Part shown: piece after piece, positions 24,530-37,490 of the stretch
How positions within the stretch are numbered: the first letter of the stretch is position 1
Layout: every line of letters begins with the position of its first letter
Assembly: GCA_963978545.1 (NCBI GenBank)
Contig: OZ021727.1
Location: 47,591,385-47,655,384, forward strand
Direction of reading: 5' to 3'
Source of the DNA: Linyphia triangularis
Taxonomy: Eukaryota > Arthropoda > Arachnida > Araneae > Linyphiidae
Length of the DNA stretch: 64,000 nucleotides
The notes under the pieces: model-generated
Told to the model about the DNA's origin: nothing
The model's input: the letters and a program-made list of their open reading frames with translations, nothing else
Database searches by the model: none
Program-made: the position numbers and the translations under genes

Positions 24530-24800
24530 CCCACCCACATAATAAAATAAGCCAAATCCTTCACAGCCAAGCTTCTTCAATCCCCACCTGCTTTCTCGGG
24601 CCCTCCTGCCACTCAGATTGCAAACCTAGAAAGAAAGAATATTTTACAGGTTGGGCGCGCGGCGTGGCAACAAATATCCGAGCATGTCGTATGAATATTA
24701 CATGTGAGGACCTCGCTTCCATCTAAAGGCGAAAGTTGTTGAATATTCAGCATTCAAACTCTCCTTGGCTCCTATCCAATACTAAGTTAGGAGCCTCGGC
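24530..24800. promoter_or_regulatory. GC-richer island, candidate conserved noncoding element
   Basis: GC-rich text (TTGGGCGCGCGGCGTGGC near 24650) surrounds POU/homeodomain-like cores ATGAATATTACATG and TTGAATATTCAGCAT. The plus-strand frame at 24475-24726 crosses it but has no recognisable domain and starts outside the island. Enhancer is possible, exon not excluded. Confidence 0.25.
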
Positions 24801-25686
24801 GTGAAATATTGTATGTGTTTGTATGTGGGTAACATGGTTCAGGTGATAGGTTGGCGCCAGGTATATGTGGCTCTGAACAGAATAACGGTATCTTCTTTTA
24901 ATTATCGTTATATACAGGAGACAATGGTTTAAATATATTCTGATGCATTAGATTTATTGCAGAGTTTTAAAATTATATGTGTTGATATTGTCATAACGTA
25001 TAGCAAAGTATGCATTTTATTATGTCAGTCGTTACATGTTATATTACCTTAATGTCCTAATGTTTTCTAATATAAGTGTTCTTATAAAATGTTGGGAGCT
25101 GATGTATTTTATATGATAAATTATGACTGGTAAAAGTGTGTTTAGATTCTGACGATCAAAACATTAATTTTTTAAAGGCAATAACTAATCTCCATTCCGA
25201 AAATAGATAAATTTTTATCTATTTCATATTATTCAAATACTTTTTATATATTTGCATTGGAAATTGTAGGCATAAATACATATGAGCTATAAACTTTCAA
25301 CTTAGCTGGATTGCTTCATATTTGATATGAATAAGGCTTTTTTAATGAAGTATATATTTGTGAAGTCAAATATTGATGGTGATGTATACATTATTCTTCA
25401 ACAGATTGAAATTTCTAAGGATATCTTTTTAAAATTTTCTTCGTCAATTTTTAAACTATTTTACGTACAGGAACATATTTTCAACTCATAGTTACTCAAC
25501 TCAGAGTTAGTTTAACTTCTAAACAAAGTGTATCTTTCTTTGAGGTTACTTTATTTAGGCTAATCAATGTAAATATAATAATGAATTAGTGTAAACATTA
25601 AATTTTGAAGGTTTCTCTAGAGTTTTGAAGTTTCTAAAAAGTAATATTAAATATTACAAACTAAGAGATATTATTCAAAAACTACG
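24801..25686. other. AT-rich noncoding stretch
   Basis: No gene seen up to the start of the microsatellite. Confidence 0.5.
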
Positions 25687-25931
<245 letters not shown>

Positions 25932-26024
25932 TTTGCTTCAAACAATGTAGGAACTGGTTGCTCCGAAATTCTGCAATCTACGTACAGGAAACGTACTTTC
26001 AAATTGAGTATGTAGAAAAGGATT

Positions 26025-26025
<1 letters not shown>

Positions 26026-26056
<31 letters not shown>
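26026..26056 (+). repeat. Poly-T run of 31
   Basis: A pure T run lies about 95 bp after the AAT microsatellite. It could be the poly(A) tail of a minus-strand retroposon, but I see no recognisable body next to it. Confidence 0.9.
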
Positions 26057-26059
<3 letters not shown>

Positions 26060-29000
26060 TTAGTATTTATTTTATGTTCATATAAGACAGACACCTCCTG
26101 TTTCGGCATATATTTACTAAGTTATTTATTTGTGTATAGATATAAAATTTATCTTAAAAATTTATTAAATATCGCTGCAATGTGATTTATGTATTTTTAA
26201 AATTATTGTAAGTAAAAAAAAAATTGTTCAACTAAATGTTTAATGTTTTAAGAAAGTTTAAATGAATAAATTTGCATGCAATTTTAATACCTCTACGGCA
26301 AAAGATTCTTAGAAATTTCATTTACGCAATACACTGTCTTCTCTTTAAAACTCAAAACTTCATTTGAATTTAAATTCTAAACTTGAAATAATATTTCAGT
26401 TAGTTCGAAAGAACAATTAATCGGGAATAAGTTATTAATAACACTAACACATATGAAGTTTGAAAACGAATATCTGAAAAAAAAAAGTATTATTACAGAA
26501 ACATATTCGAACTTTTTTACAAAATTTTCTTTAAGCTGTATCTATTACAAGAATATATTTTCGAAAAATACATATTTGGTATTCAAACGTTAAAAATTTA
26601 CTAGACTATTTCAATAAATCTTTCAAAAAAATCTTTGGTAAATGCATATCGGAGCTGTCAACTTAATCCTTTAAATAAGCAAAGTTACAACCAAAAGAAA
26701 AATTCGTGATTACCTGAAAAAGCATCTGAGTAAAATTTCTTCTCTTTCGCCAATTCATCAAGAATAAGTTCGTATTTTTTTATTTATTATTACTATTATT
26801 ATTATTTCTTTACGCATTAAATTAGAAGACAATTAATAAAATGATTTTTAATACGAATTGAAGAAATGGAAAATTTAGTTGGTATGTAATTTTGATAAAA
26901 GTTGTAACTTATATCTGAGAAGTAACTAACGTTACTTTAAGTTATTTTAATTTAAATAACTGTTCCTAAAAATAGATCCATTTCAGAGATTTTGTTTTAA
27001 TGCCTTGTATACTATTTGTTACTATTGCTGTCATTTATTGATGACTGATGTTTATTTTATAGTTTTATCTTCCAGAGGATGACGCCAAATAAATGCATAA
27101 ATATTTATTACTTTTAATTTGATAAAATTCGAGTGATAGAAAAAAGTAAATATTTTTTACTACCTGGAATATAATACATATTTTAAGAGAATTGTTCAAG
27201 GATACATATAATTTTTTTTTAATATCAAAGTAGCATGATTTATTTTAAAATAAAGAAACGCTTAGTGTAATGATCTTTTCTCACCATCATGTGTATCCAT
27301 ACATATTATTAGAATTTGTGTAAATGATAAATCTGGATAAGCTTGAAAATCATTTATCTAAAAGTAAAATTAAAAAATTATCTTAAGTTCCATTACATAT
27401 AAATTGTGCTTTAATAATTTCGTCAATATGTGTATGAAAAAATCGTGACTAAAATGACATTAGTTAGAGTTGCAGTATAGTGATATTTGATGACAATTTA
27501 GCTGGGGTTAGATGTTATGAACGATTACATACGTGTTTGGAATGTAATATGCATGATAAGGAAATATTATTCCTTTACCATAACTTTTATTTTTTGGTAT
27601 AATTGGTAGTAAATTACAGTTATTCCACGATTTTTTTTAAAAACATATATCCCTCAAGTATGATATTATAGTAAGTAATATAATTTTTTTTCTAATCTAT
27701 GCATCATGGTACTTTAAAAATATTTTGTGAAAATGGTTATCTTACTTAAAAACTAAAGATATTAAATTCGTAGACACAAATTATTTCCTGAACTAGACAT
27801 GCTAATAATTGTATTATTTGGTGTATCATATTTAAATATAAAATTTTATTGAATAACTTGTAATATTCTCTTATTAAATACATATTTTCGTATCTTCACA
27901 CACTATATATAAATACATAATGTCGTTACACAGTAAAGTTTCAAATGTATATTTATGAATAAGTCTGGAAGAGACATTTTAAAGGATGCACTTTATTGGA
28001 GTTGCTTGTAATCGCAACTTGCACAGGAAAAATGAAACCATTGGTGTGGTTCTGTTATGAACAAATCTAATATGTTAATTTTTAATATATATCTTTGCCA
28101 TGCAACTTTTATCTACAATAAGATTGAGTCCAATTTATTTACTATATTTAGCAAGTTCAATTCCTTGGAAGTTTTGAAAACAAATTTGTGCCAAAAATTT
28201 GAAAATATTGCTTAGTACAGGAAAAATTGTCAAGTACTATAGTAAAATATTATGTTAGTAAAAAATTGCATAGAGCAATTTAAGTTGTCCTTTTTTACTC
28301 TAGCATCGAAATAGAGTTAATGCTTTGGAAAACCAGTTATAAATATTTCAATATTTTACTAAAGAAGCAAATCTAAAAAGCCTTTTTTTTAATAAAATAA
28401 GTAAGAGTCAATACAACTATCTCCAAGTAGTATATAATGAATGAAATTGCTGTAAATTGTATTTTGTATTTGAAATAAGGATTTGTGACTCTTAAAATGA
28501 AATTAGATGAAACGCTTCCTAAAACAGGTTGTAAATACTTCAATATTTTACCAAAGAAGCAAATAGAAGTTTTAAAAAATCGAGCCGTGTAGTTTATATT
28601 TCAGACACATATTTTATCTAACTATAACGTAGAATTAATCATCAATATTAAAAAGACGCGCACTGAAAATTTGAGTTTATTAGTGAAAGCTTTGATTTAA
28701 TCTGACACACTATGCCAACTAACTGTGCTGAAGAATACGAGACACAAACATTAGTCGTAAGCGATTTATAGTTATAACGTTTGTTTTCATGAGAAATTAC
28801 TGTCGCATTGAATCGTACACGAGTCCCATAAGAAACATAAATGTCACCCTGACAAATATTGTGTTATTATGTTGTCTGGTTCAGAGAATGTACTTTTACA
28901 CAAGAAAAATATCTGTATTCCAGTGGAGATAAACTTGCATGTTGTTTGACATACACAGTTGAATGTCTTATTTATTCACATTACAATTACGAAACTATTA

Positions 29001-30447
29001 AACGTTTTCTCTTCGTATATACTTTCAGTAATGATATTATGTAATTTAAAAATCTGAATTGAACTTTCAAAGAGATAGGGTACGCCTAGACGACTTGGAA
29101 TCACACAACAATGCTTGGTCGGAAATTCTTTCCAGACGCGGTAGAGCGTTGCACACTTGCGGAATTCCTGAGCGTTCTTGTGGATTTCCTTTATTTCACA
29201 TACTGATGCAGCAGCAGTAGAGCTGAAAGTTTTGGTGTACCCACTGATCTATACTATAACTTCTGGAAAGCGCATGCTTGGTTATTGATTTAAAGTGAAA
29301 GAAGGCTTAATAATCATTATAAAAGGACATTTATACTAGCAACTTCATTCAAAACTAATTAACATTCGTTTGTAGTTATGGGCAATCTATTTGAAAGCAT
29401 TATGGGGGGGGGGGGAGTATTCAAATGACATCCTCTGCTTGCAAAGCAGAAACCGCTTTTAAGCCATTCTCAAGTTGTAGTAGATATTTTTGGGTGTACC
29501 TTACCCCTCTTCGAAGTTTGTAACTATGGTGCTGAGACACCATTTATATATTTTAAAGTGAAATTTATTTATTATCATGATTTAATACATCTGAGAGTAG
29601 TAATTGCATCAGTATACACTATATCAGTATGTATATACAGATTAGAAATAAACGTACTTTGCATACTTTAAAATGTTATGACAGCCATTTTTGAAATACA
29701 AGAGCAACCTAAGTTTTTAATTGCTCCTTAATGAGAACATAAATATTTTCAAGTCATCAGAATTTCAAACAATCTCATTCTAACACATATATATTTAGAA
29801 AGAAAAATTAATATTTTAATGTTAGTCAATAATTCTATGAGTGTTTTTATATAGTGTTTAAATTTAAAATATAAAGTTATAGCATTAAGGTTAGAATAAT
29901 TGCCAACTAGAATAATTGTTAACTTTATTGACTTACGTTAACATTGTTCTTATATTCCTACGTTATTGAAATATTTGCATGGCAATCTGCATTTTTGTCA
30001 ATGGATTCGTGAAAACAATAGAAAGATGACACTTCGATGACACCCTCTTCTCCTGTTACGTTTCGGATCTTTCAAGTCCTTTTCTGCGATAAAAAGGTTT
30101 TAACAATGTATAGTAGATGTTTGTGTTTTAAATTTTAGATTTTTTAAATGCTGCTTAGACCACAATTATATGGATGAAACCATTTAAATGCTCTTGAAGT
30201 TAAAAAATATGGACCACTTCTAAGTTCAGCAGCGGATTTAGTGTAGACCAGTTTTTGCCAATATTTTTATAGATGCTGACAAATTAAATTACGAACATTA
30301 AATGCCAATGATTTAAGAGAAAAAACTGGAGGGGAACAAAATCATCGCATATCTACAATGAGACACTTCCATATAACTAATATTCCACCATCCCCACTCT
30401 TATCGAACAACTAAAATACATATATTGCACAGCATGGAAAATCTCCG
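26057..30447. other. AT-rich noncoding stretch with minor repeats
   Basis: No gene or recognisable transposon. A diverged direct repeat is present: CAATATTTTACTAAAGAAGC near 28350 and CAATATTTTACCAAAGAAGC near 28541, with flanking similarity of about 80 bp. A GC-richer patch at 29085-29240 and a G run at 29404-29416 are unexplained. Confidence 0.5.
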
Positions 30448-30653
30448 TGTAGCACTATGTTGGTTGGTTGTATTCAGATTATCTGGCGCCGTCAGCAACA
30501 CGAGGGCTATAATGCGCCGAAACATTCGTCATTAGACAAGCCAACATACATTTACAAACAACCATGCCTAACATGAGACTCGAACCCGCAACCTCGCGGT
30601 CTTGAAGCTAGCACGCTAACCACTATACCGTTTGGTCGGCTGTAGCACTATGT
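30448..30653 (-). mobile_element. tRNA-derived SINE copy 2 (minus), with 13-bp target duplication
   Basis: The body is 30461-30640 on the minus strand, flanked by a perfect 13-bp duplication TGTAGCACTATGT at 30448-30460 and 30641-30653. It has the same tRNA-like head, GGCGCATTATAGCC body and AACCAACCAA tail as the copies at 15865 and 52030. The B-box reads GGTTCGAGTCT here, one change from the perfect core. It sits 65 bp from a probable solo LTR. Confidence 0.85.
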
Positions 30654-30717
30654 GAAAGAGAGGTTACACCATCACAATTTTTCCAAGTATTAGGAGGTGT
30701 AGAAGACCTACTCTAGA

Positions 30718-31684
30718 TGTAAGGGCAATTTTTATGAGGGGAGACTAGGCTTGTCGCCACGGGTTGACCCAAGAGTTGAGAAGACCAGGTCAAGAGGTCA
30801 AGAGGGCAGGGGTGAATTTACAGCCTGGTGTGGATTGGGAAGAGGCGAAGGTGAGGTGATTTCTCGTGGAAGGACCTTTAAGTTCAATTGGATGCAAGGG
30901 AAAAGAGTGATCAGCGCAGGTCAACATAAAAGGGTTTGTAAGCAGTCAGGAGCCACTTTTTTACGTACTTTCATTTTCCATAAGGATTCTGTGAATAGAG
31001 AGACGGACCTGGCAGAGAAGTGACCGTTAGCATACGGAAAAGTCTACTTGCGATTCCAAGCTTATCTAGCCAGATGATCCTTTCAGCAGCCCTCTACCGA
31101 AGCATACAGCAGACCTCGAATGACCGGATCCAGAGCCTTGACTGGACAAACCTAGCAGTCCTTGATCAATCGAGCCTTGGAGTCCTCAACTGACAGCCCT
31201 CAGCAGAGCCCGAATGACAGAATGAATCTAGCAGCCCTTGATAAAACTAACCCAGGAGCCCTCAAATGATAGAGCCATACCGCAGAGAAGACCCTACAAC
31301 ATGGCCTCGATCCCACCAGATTACCTGATCAGAGAATCTCCCCGGAACCCTTGACCGAAGAGTCCAGCATACGAAAGCTACCCTCAGACGCTAACCGGAG
31401 TCTAGCCCATTACAGGCCGTAATTTGAACTTCCCTCTCTCCCTTAATCAAAACTTTGCACTTTCGCGTGTTTAATAATGCAACGTAAAATATAACTTGCT
31501 ATTCAATGATTATGCTAAGTGATGAAAGTAATAAGTTCTGTTTTTATAATTGTTAATGATTCTCTTCCTTGTTTCCCAGACTCAATGCTAACGGACCTTT
31601 TGATCATAGAGTGGCCATAGTTATTAAATAATAGTTATTGTGGAACAACATTTACAGATTAGGTGCTGAGCTAACCACGACACA
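30718..31684 (+). mobile_element. Probable solo LTR, ~967 bp
   Basis: A GC-richer block starting TGTAAGGGC at 30718 and ending CCACGACACA at 31684 has TG...CA termini. It is flanked by CTAGA (30713-30717) and CTAGG (31685-31689), a near-perfect 5-bp target duplication. The end CACGACA resembles the LTR end of the Gypsy element at 42855-51704 (GATCACGACA), but the bodies do not match. Inside, 31090-31340 holds imperfect repeats built on GAGCCCTCAA / GAGTCCTCAA. No reading frame with a domain is present. A 5' LTR plus leader of a decayed element is the alternative, because a PBS-like AGGTGCTGAG occurs near 31660. Confidence 0.42.
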
Positions 31685-31849
31685 CTAGGTATCACACAGG
31701 ACTTACAGAAGTAAGTAGAATACATTAGTTACAAAAAATACAAAACAAAATCCGTGGGACAATACAATGTACATACAAAAATCAAAATGTGTCTTCAATT
31801 ATTTTCCTCTATAAGAATCATCTATTATTGTTAATGTTTTATTTCTTCT

Positions 31850-32105
31850 ATGCAAGATAGACAGCTCTCGTGTTGTCCCAAATAACAGAATGTCCAGGTA
31901 CAAAAGAAAAAAAAACTGTAATGATCTAATCTCTGAGGTATTTTAGGTGTTTTTGAATTTCAACAATACCATTAGAGGAAAAGATGCTTTTTAAAGTTTC
32001 CAAAGATGAGAGCATATCAGAACAGATTAGATAGTTTTAGGCAACCCAATTTTGTAGCACAATCCACTTGATGACAAAATTTAAGCAAAGAAGTTCAGCT
32101 ACAAA
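31850..32105 (-). pseudogene. RNase H domain relic of an I/jockey-like LINE
   Basis: On the minus strand a decayed frame reads SDMLSSLETLKSIFSSNGIV, then HLKYL. After a frameshift it gives VPGHSVIWDNTRA near 31870-31915. This matches the order of an RNase H domain in I-type LINEs: an SDSLSAL block, then WVPGHSGIxGNExAD. The Glu-Lys-Ala-Asp catalytic end is degraded (NTRAV) and stops interrupt the text, so it is dead. No RT neighbour is recognisable. Confidence 0.5.
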
Positions 32106-32665
32106 AACAGTGCACATTTTTTAACATTTGAACTTGAATTAGCGATTTATGTCTTTGTAGTATTAGGTGCTCAATAAAATCCAAATATTTATTTATATAT
32201 TACAAAAAAATCAGTAAAAGTGGGACAAAAGAAACTTCCTTTATTTATTGTACTTTATATTCATAAGTGCTATGTTATGGTATCTAAAATTAAGATATAT
32301 CGAACGTTTACTACGATTTCCAACAAGATGATCAGTAATAATATGAAAGTTAGTTAACTTTTGATTAATTTTTATTGGAATTATCTTTTAAAATCTTACT
32401 GTAGGAAATTGTCTACTTCCTAGATTTTAGAGCTATTAACTTGCCAATGATCTTTGCATTTTTAGCCTATTTAGATTTTTTTACAGTACTTTAGATTACG
32501 TGCATTATTGTATTACCCGCAACACTGCTTTATTGCCAACAAGAGGAAGATTCGATATTTTCTTTAATTTTCAATTTCTCTAAGTTCTTTTTTTAAACTT
32601 TTCTTGTCATTTAAATAGTTAATGATTTTGTATCATAAAAAAATCACCTTACACTTTTTTTCTTA

Positions 32666-32698
<33 letters not shown>

Positions 32699-35496
32699 TG
32701 TATTGCGTAAAACTTCAAAGACCACAAACGTTTTTTTAAATTTAATACCTAAGATTTTTAAAAATCTTTTGGTATTTTTCCTCCTATTTTATCTTTTCTA
32801 CCTCAAATTAATTCAAAAGATATATTAAAAATTATAAAAATACCAAATAAATTTTTTAGAAATCTTAATAAATACTTTTATTTTTATTGATCATTTTATT
32901 TTACACTTATTATTTTCAACTAAAACAGTATAGAGATGATTTCAGATATTTTTCTGTTTAAAAAAACTTCAAAATTTAAATAGAAATACCATTTTGAGAC
33001 TTATAAAAAATTGCAAGAATTATGAACTGCGCATAATCAACTTTTTTGGAACTACTGTATGTTTAATAATTAATCATATCAAAAAGCAATTTGTTAACTG
33101 TAAAAAAAGTTTGTCATAGTATAATATATTCATAAGAAGACTTTTTATAATCTCAATCCTATCAAGCAAACATTTATACAATTTAAAATCAGGTTCATTG
33201 TTAACATAACATGTTTTTACTGCTGAAATTGTGATTATAACTATATTTACTCACCTAAATATTTATAACGATTCATTCCCATTACATTGCAAATAGATAG
33301 AACATTTAATAAAATTTATTCTATTATTTTTCAGATACCTTTCTGAAAATTCAGATGAGTCAAAGTAATTTTATTTGTACTTACTTTAAAACATATTTTT
33401 TTTTTGTTAGAAATGTATTGTCTATAATAGTGAAATATGCAAAACATGGTAAAGTTTCTTATGTGGGCAATGTTTGGCTGAATCAAGAAAATGAATTAAA
33501 TTTTTTTCTAATAATTACTAAGATATTTTTTGTTAGTTGAAAACAACAAAACTTTGCTCTGGTTTAAAACTGATTTAATTTAAAGAAAGTAAATTACGTG
33601 TGTCTTAAATTGTGATTGAATTAGTTTTCTTTTAATACTGTTTAATTAAACATAGCAAAAATTGTGTATGTTCTTTAAAAAAGCCATTCATGTTTTCTAA
33701 AAAAAATGCTGAGCATTCGGTTTGAAATTTAATATCTTTTAGAAAGAACTTTTTAAAAAGTATTTTCATTTTACATTGCACTTTTAGTTTCGTATTCTCA
33801 TTTAATTCTTTTACGAATAAATTAGGTTTTAAATGCATTTTTTTAAAAATATCAACTAAGTGAGTAAATGCATTTAACAGCAGTATTAATAATATGTTTA
33901 AGAACTTATTGTAAAAAAATAGAGATTTTTAATAATATATACAACAAACATCACATATAGAAGCATTTTTCTTTATTAAAAACATGAGTTTAAAATTTAG
34001 AACAGAATCATATGTCTAGACTGGGATTATTTAGAATGCATTTTAAATAAAATTTTGGAAACTTGAGTAACTAGCCCATACAAATAGTTTTCCGTTGGTT
34101 GACGTTAAAAAACACTAAGCCCTACTTTTAACTATTAGAAAACCATCAAGATGATATTTTTTATCATATGAATTGTTTTGTTGTTATTGGAGGTTGCATT
34201 ATTACTTTTAGCTTTTTACTTATTAAATTGAAAAAGTGAAATTTTAATTACCATAAACAGTTATAACCTCGTTATGTTTAAACCGTAATATAGGACCTCA
34301 CATAATTTTTTACTTTGAATCTCCGGCTAACACCATGCTTTATAAAATAAGTGTACAATCATCTCTACTGCAGAGTTTGGTATGATCTGCTATCTCACGG
34401 AAAGTATTTGAGGATTCAATTGAACTGACACCTGACTGCAGTCCATCTTATTTTCTCCATAAATTGAGGAAGCATTTCGTCAGTGTCAAAACTTTCATAT
34501 CAACATAAGTTAGTTTAAAGGAAATAAACCTCTCTTTAAATAATTTAAAACTGTATCTCATCTATATTAAAATAGATATGTGTAACATTGATACATATAG
34601 AGTTTTTATTGTGTTTATAAGTATAAACAATGGTGCAAAGTTACCCTAATTAACGGAATATGATATAAGAGTATGATTGGTCGCATGTACTTTATATGGA
34701 AATTATTGGTTGTGGAGTAAAATCGTTTCCAAATTTTGAAAGAAGAAAGTTAATTTCATAAAATACCATAGTCTCAACATCTTAGCTTAATATATTGAAA
34801 TTAGTAATTAAAAACCTGGAAAAGTGTCCCAAAGTTATCCCTGTTTACTTTAAAAAGTTTTTTTTCTCATAAAACGTAATATTTATAAGTAAAATTGAAG
34901 ACTGATTTTTTAAATATAAGGATGTGTAAAGAAATTTAGAGCATTAGATAAAAACTTAAACTATTGAAGAATGTAAAAAACATATAAGCGCATATGCTGA
35001 AACCTCATTGGTAAATTATTCATGAAACTTTTGCTTTTCACTTTTTTTTTTTACTAAAAACGTATCTTAAATATATGCAGGATTCATTCAGACACCAAAC
35101 GTTCTGCTTTTTTATATGAATACTTCATACTGTATTACAAGTCAATTAGAAAGGTTTAAGAGAAAAATAATGCAAGGAAAGAAAGAAAGAAAGTTTTGCT
35201 AAAATTACTAAACCATATTTCTAATAAAAGATCAAGAACTATCCTATACTTATTCTGTAGATACTTCTACTGATGATGGGTATTTCCACTGATGATCATG
35301 AATAATGAAATTGAAAATATTCGTATATATTCATTTACGAATGTATCCATTTCGTTTTGTTTTTAATTTTGATTCAAAAGCTCTTTAGAATCATTCGTCA
35401 ATTCAGATAATCAGTATTGTATGGTTCCAAATTTATTAAGTGTCAAAACTAAAAGTTTGAACAAATTAAAATACTCAAATATTATTTCTCAATACA
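32106..35496. other. AT-rich noncoding stretch
   Basis: No gene or recognisable transposon. An A run of about 29 lies at 32668-32696, and GAAAGAAAGAAAG near 35177-35190. Short frames at 32622, 33355 and 33632 are A/T-driven without domains. Confidence 0.5.
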
Positions 35497-35640
35497 GTAA
35501 AACTTGTCTATAACAGGACTGTAGGGTTTAGAAAAATATTGTTGTATAAAAGTTATCATTGTACGTAAAATCCTGTCTATAACAATAATGTAAGAAAATG
35601 TATTGTTATTAGCAGGTTTCATGAGGACAGTTTAAGAATT
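35497..35640 (+). mobile_element. Tigger/pogo-like DNA transposon end (fragment)
   Basis: CAGTAAAACTTGTCTATAAC at about 35505 followed by GGACTGTAGGG and a GTTGTATAAAAGTTATC stretch resembles the 5' end of Tigger/pogo-type elements (CAGTxxAACCTCxxTATAACGGACTxxAGGG). A partial internal repeat of the terminal text occurs near 35570 (TCCTGTCTATAACAATAATG). No matching opposite terminus or transposase was found, so this is an isolated end. Confidence 0.45.
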
Positions 35641-35854
35641 TTGAGTATCCAATGTTTATGTACTTATAGTAATGTGTGCAAGAACATACTGGAATTATTT
35701 TGAGTCCCGAATTTTTTTTATTTAAAAAATTTAAAAGTTTGTATTTATATAATATATAATACAATTACTAATTAATCAATAATAAATATCAATTTTACAG
35801 CCTGATGGTATTACGTTTATCCTAAGAATAAAGATAAAATATGTTTACCTTCCT

Positions 35855-36820
35855 TGTACTCATCATTACTGAACACGTTTTGTAAACTGAATTAATTTGA
35901 AGAAGGCATGAATTTATTGATGAATTTATTTTATACAGGCAAAACACAGCGTGCATATCATTAATTATCTTTCATATTATTTAGTGTTCATAAGGCATTT
36001 TCTTTTCGATTCGACAAAGTGAAAATATTAGTTAAAGTTTTTATTACGCATAAAATGAAGAGTATTATTTATTTTACAGGAAAAAGGTTGAAGCATAATT
36101 TATTTTACAAAAAAAAAAAAAAAAAATTACGTATTCAGAAAAAAACCTGTTAATTTTGTTTGAATGCTTACTGATGCAAATGACAATTTCATATACATGT
36201 TTAAGTCCATTTAATGAGTTTAAATGTACATCAGAAACATTCGGTATTGTTAAAACAAAATTCTGACGAATTGGATCAAACTATTTGATGCTGTTTCACT
36301 TTCAATGAATAAGGTAGTCATAGGTGATATCGTTATATACAAATGTCATACATCCCTGGGCAACACTCGTTATTACTGAGCACGACTTGCAGACAGAATT
36401 TATTTTGGAAAAGGCATAAAGTAATTGATGAACTTATTTTGTAGAGGCAAAGCATAACGGATTTACCATTAGTTAGCTTTTTATGATTTGGTGTAGATAT
36501 TGTATTTTCTTTCGCAATTTAACAAAAGAAAATATTAGTTAATTTTTCCATTCTACATAAAAAAGGGGGAGGGGCATAATTTGTGTTACAGAGAAAAATG
36601 TGTTATTTATTCTGAAAAATATCTGTTAATTTTGATTAGTTAATTGATGATGTAAAGGATGCTAGCATAGCATAAATATGATTGCGTTCGTGTTAGCTTA
36701 TACATGTATACTTCTAACGAATTTAAATGCACTTCTAAAACATTTGGTAATGTTGAAACGAAATCCTATCGACTTGGATTATATCAATGCGTGTCGTTTC
36801 GTTTTCAAAGATTAGAAAGA
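35855..36820 (+). repeat. Diverged tandem duplication, 507-bp offset
   Basis: Unit 1 (about 35855-36320) and unit 2 (about 36362-36820) align over their whole length. ATTACTGA starts at 35865 and 36372, followed by matching GAATTxATTT, AAGGCAT, TTGATGAA, GAAAATATTAGTTAA, GCATAATTT, CTGTTAATTTTG and ACATTxGGTA blocks. Divergence looks like roughly a quarter of sites. Unit 1 carries an A run at 36109-36126 lacking in unit 2. No frame is conserved, so it looks noncoding. Confidence 0.65.
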
Positions 36821-37120
36821 TATAAGAATACACTTATGTACTACCAAGAATTTACTTAGAAATCTACTAATTGATTATCTCTGTGAAGAGGTTCAAAATA
36901 TATTGGTTAAATATAAATTATTCCGGGACAAACGAAAATATTGTTATATATGTGTATAGATGTCATTCTGAATAGAAATATAACCACAACCCAGGAAATA
37001 CAGAAGTATTGGCCAATGTCAGAAAGAGAGGTTCTGTGAAGATTCGCCCAATCCATGCCAAAACTCCAGCATCGTTCCTAAACACACGATTTTTTAAAAA
37101 AATAAAAATGTCAAAGATAT

Positions 37121-37466
37121 TTTAGTAAGTGCGTATTTGGATATTTACGAAAGAATTACACCTTACTATAAAAATTACATAGTTTATTTAAAATAATTAG
37201 AAGATTAACTAAAATGTAGAAGATAAAATGAATGAGTTCTGGGTTATGGCATAGTCGGGAGAGAAGTGTCCTTTTTCTCTTAAGTTTATGTTCGTGTGTT
37301 TTGTAACTCCGCCCTCAACCGTCTGCGTCTTCCAGTTCAGGGACTCTATTGGTGAGGGGGCATTTCACGAACTGAAACTTTTAGAATCCATGATTTGCGA
37401 ACCAAAACTTTTAAGTTTGGTTCTTGTAGCAAGTTCGATGGATCTAAGGAAATGCATGTCACCACA
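37121..37466 (-). repeat. 3' LTR of Gypsy element 1
   Basis: 346 bp, matching 41633-41978 apart from about five substitutions (for example near 37132, 37181, 37288 and 37303). On the minus strand it begins TGTGGTGACATGC. A frame at 37288-37488 is an LTR artefact. Confidence 0.92.
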
Positions 37467-37479
37467 TCACCCCCCTACC
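37467..37479 (-). other. Polypurine tract of Gypsy element 1
   Basis: On the minus strand GGTAGGGGGGTGA sits directly before the 3' LTR, the expected position and composition for the plus-strand DNA primer. Confidence 0.8.
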
Positions 37480-37490
37480 AGTTGCTGACT

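Noticed and set aside
37288..37488. Plus-strand frame (and its near-copy at 41800-42177)
   Set aside because: Both lie inside the two LTRs of Gypsy element 1; duplication reflects the LTRs, not gene conservation.
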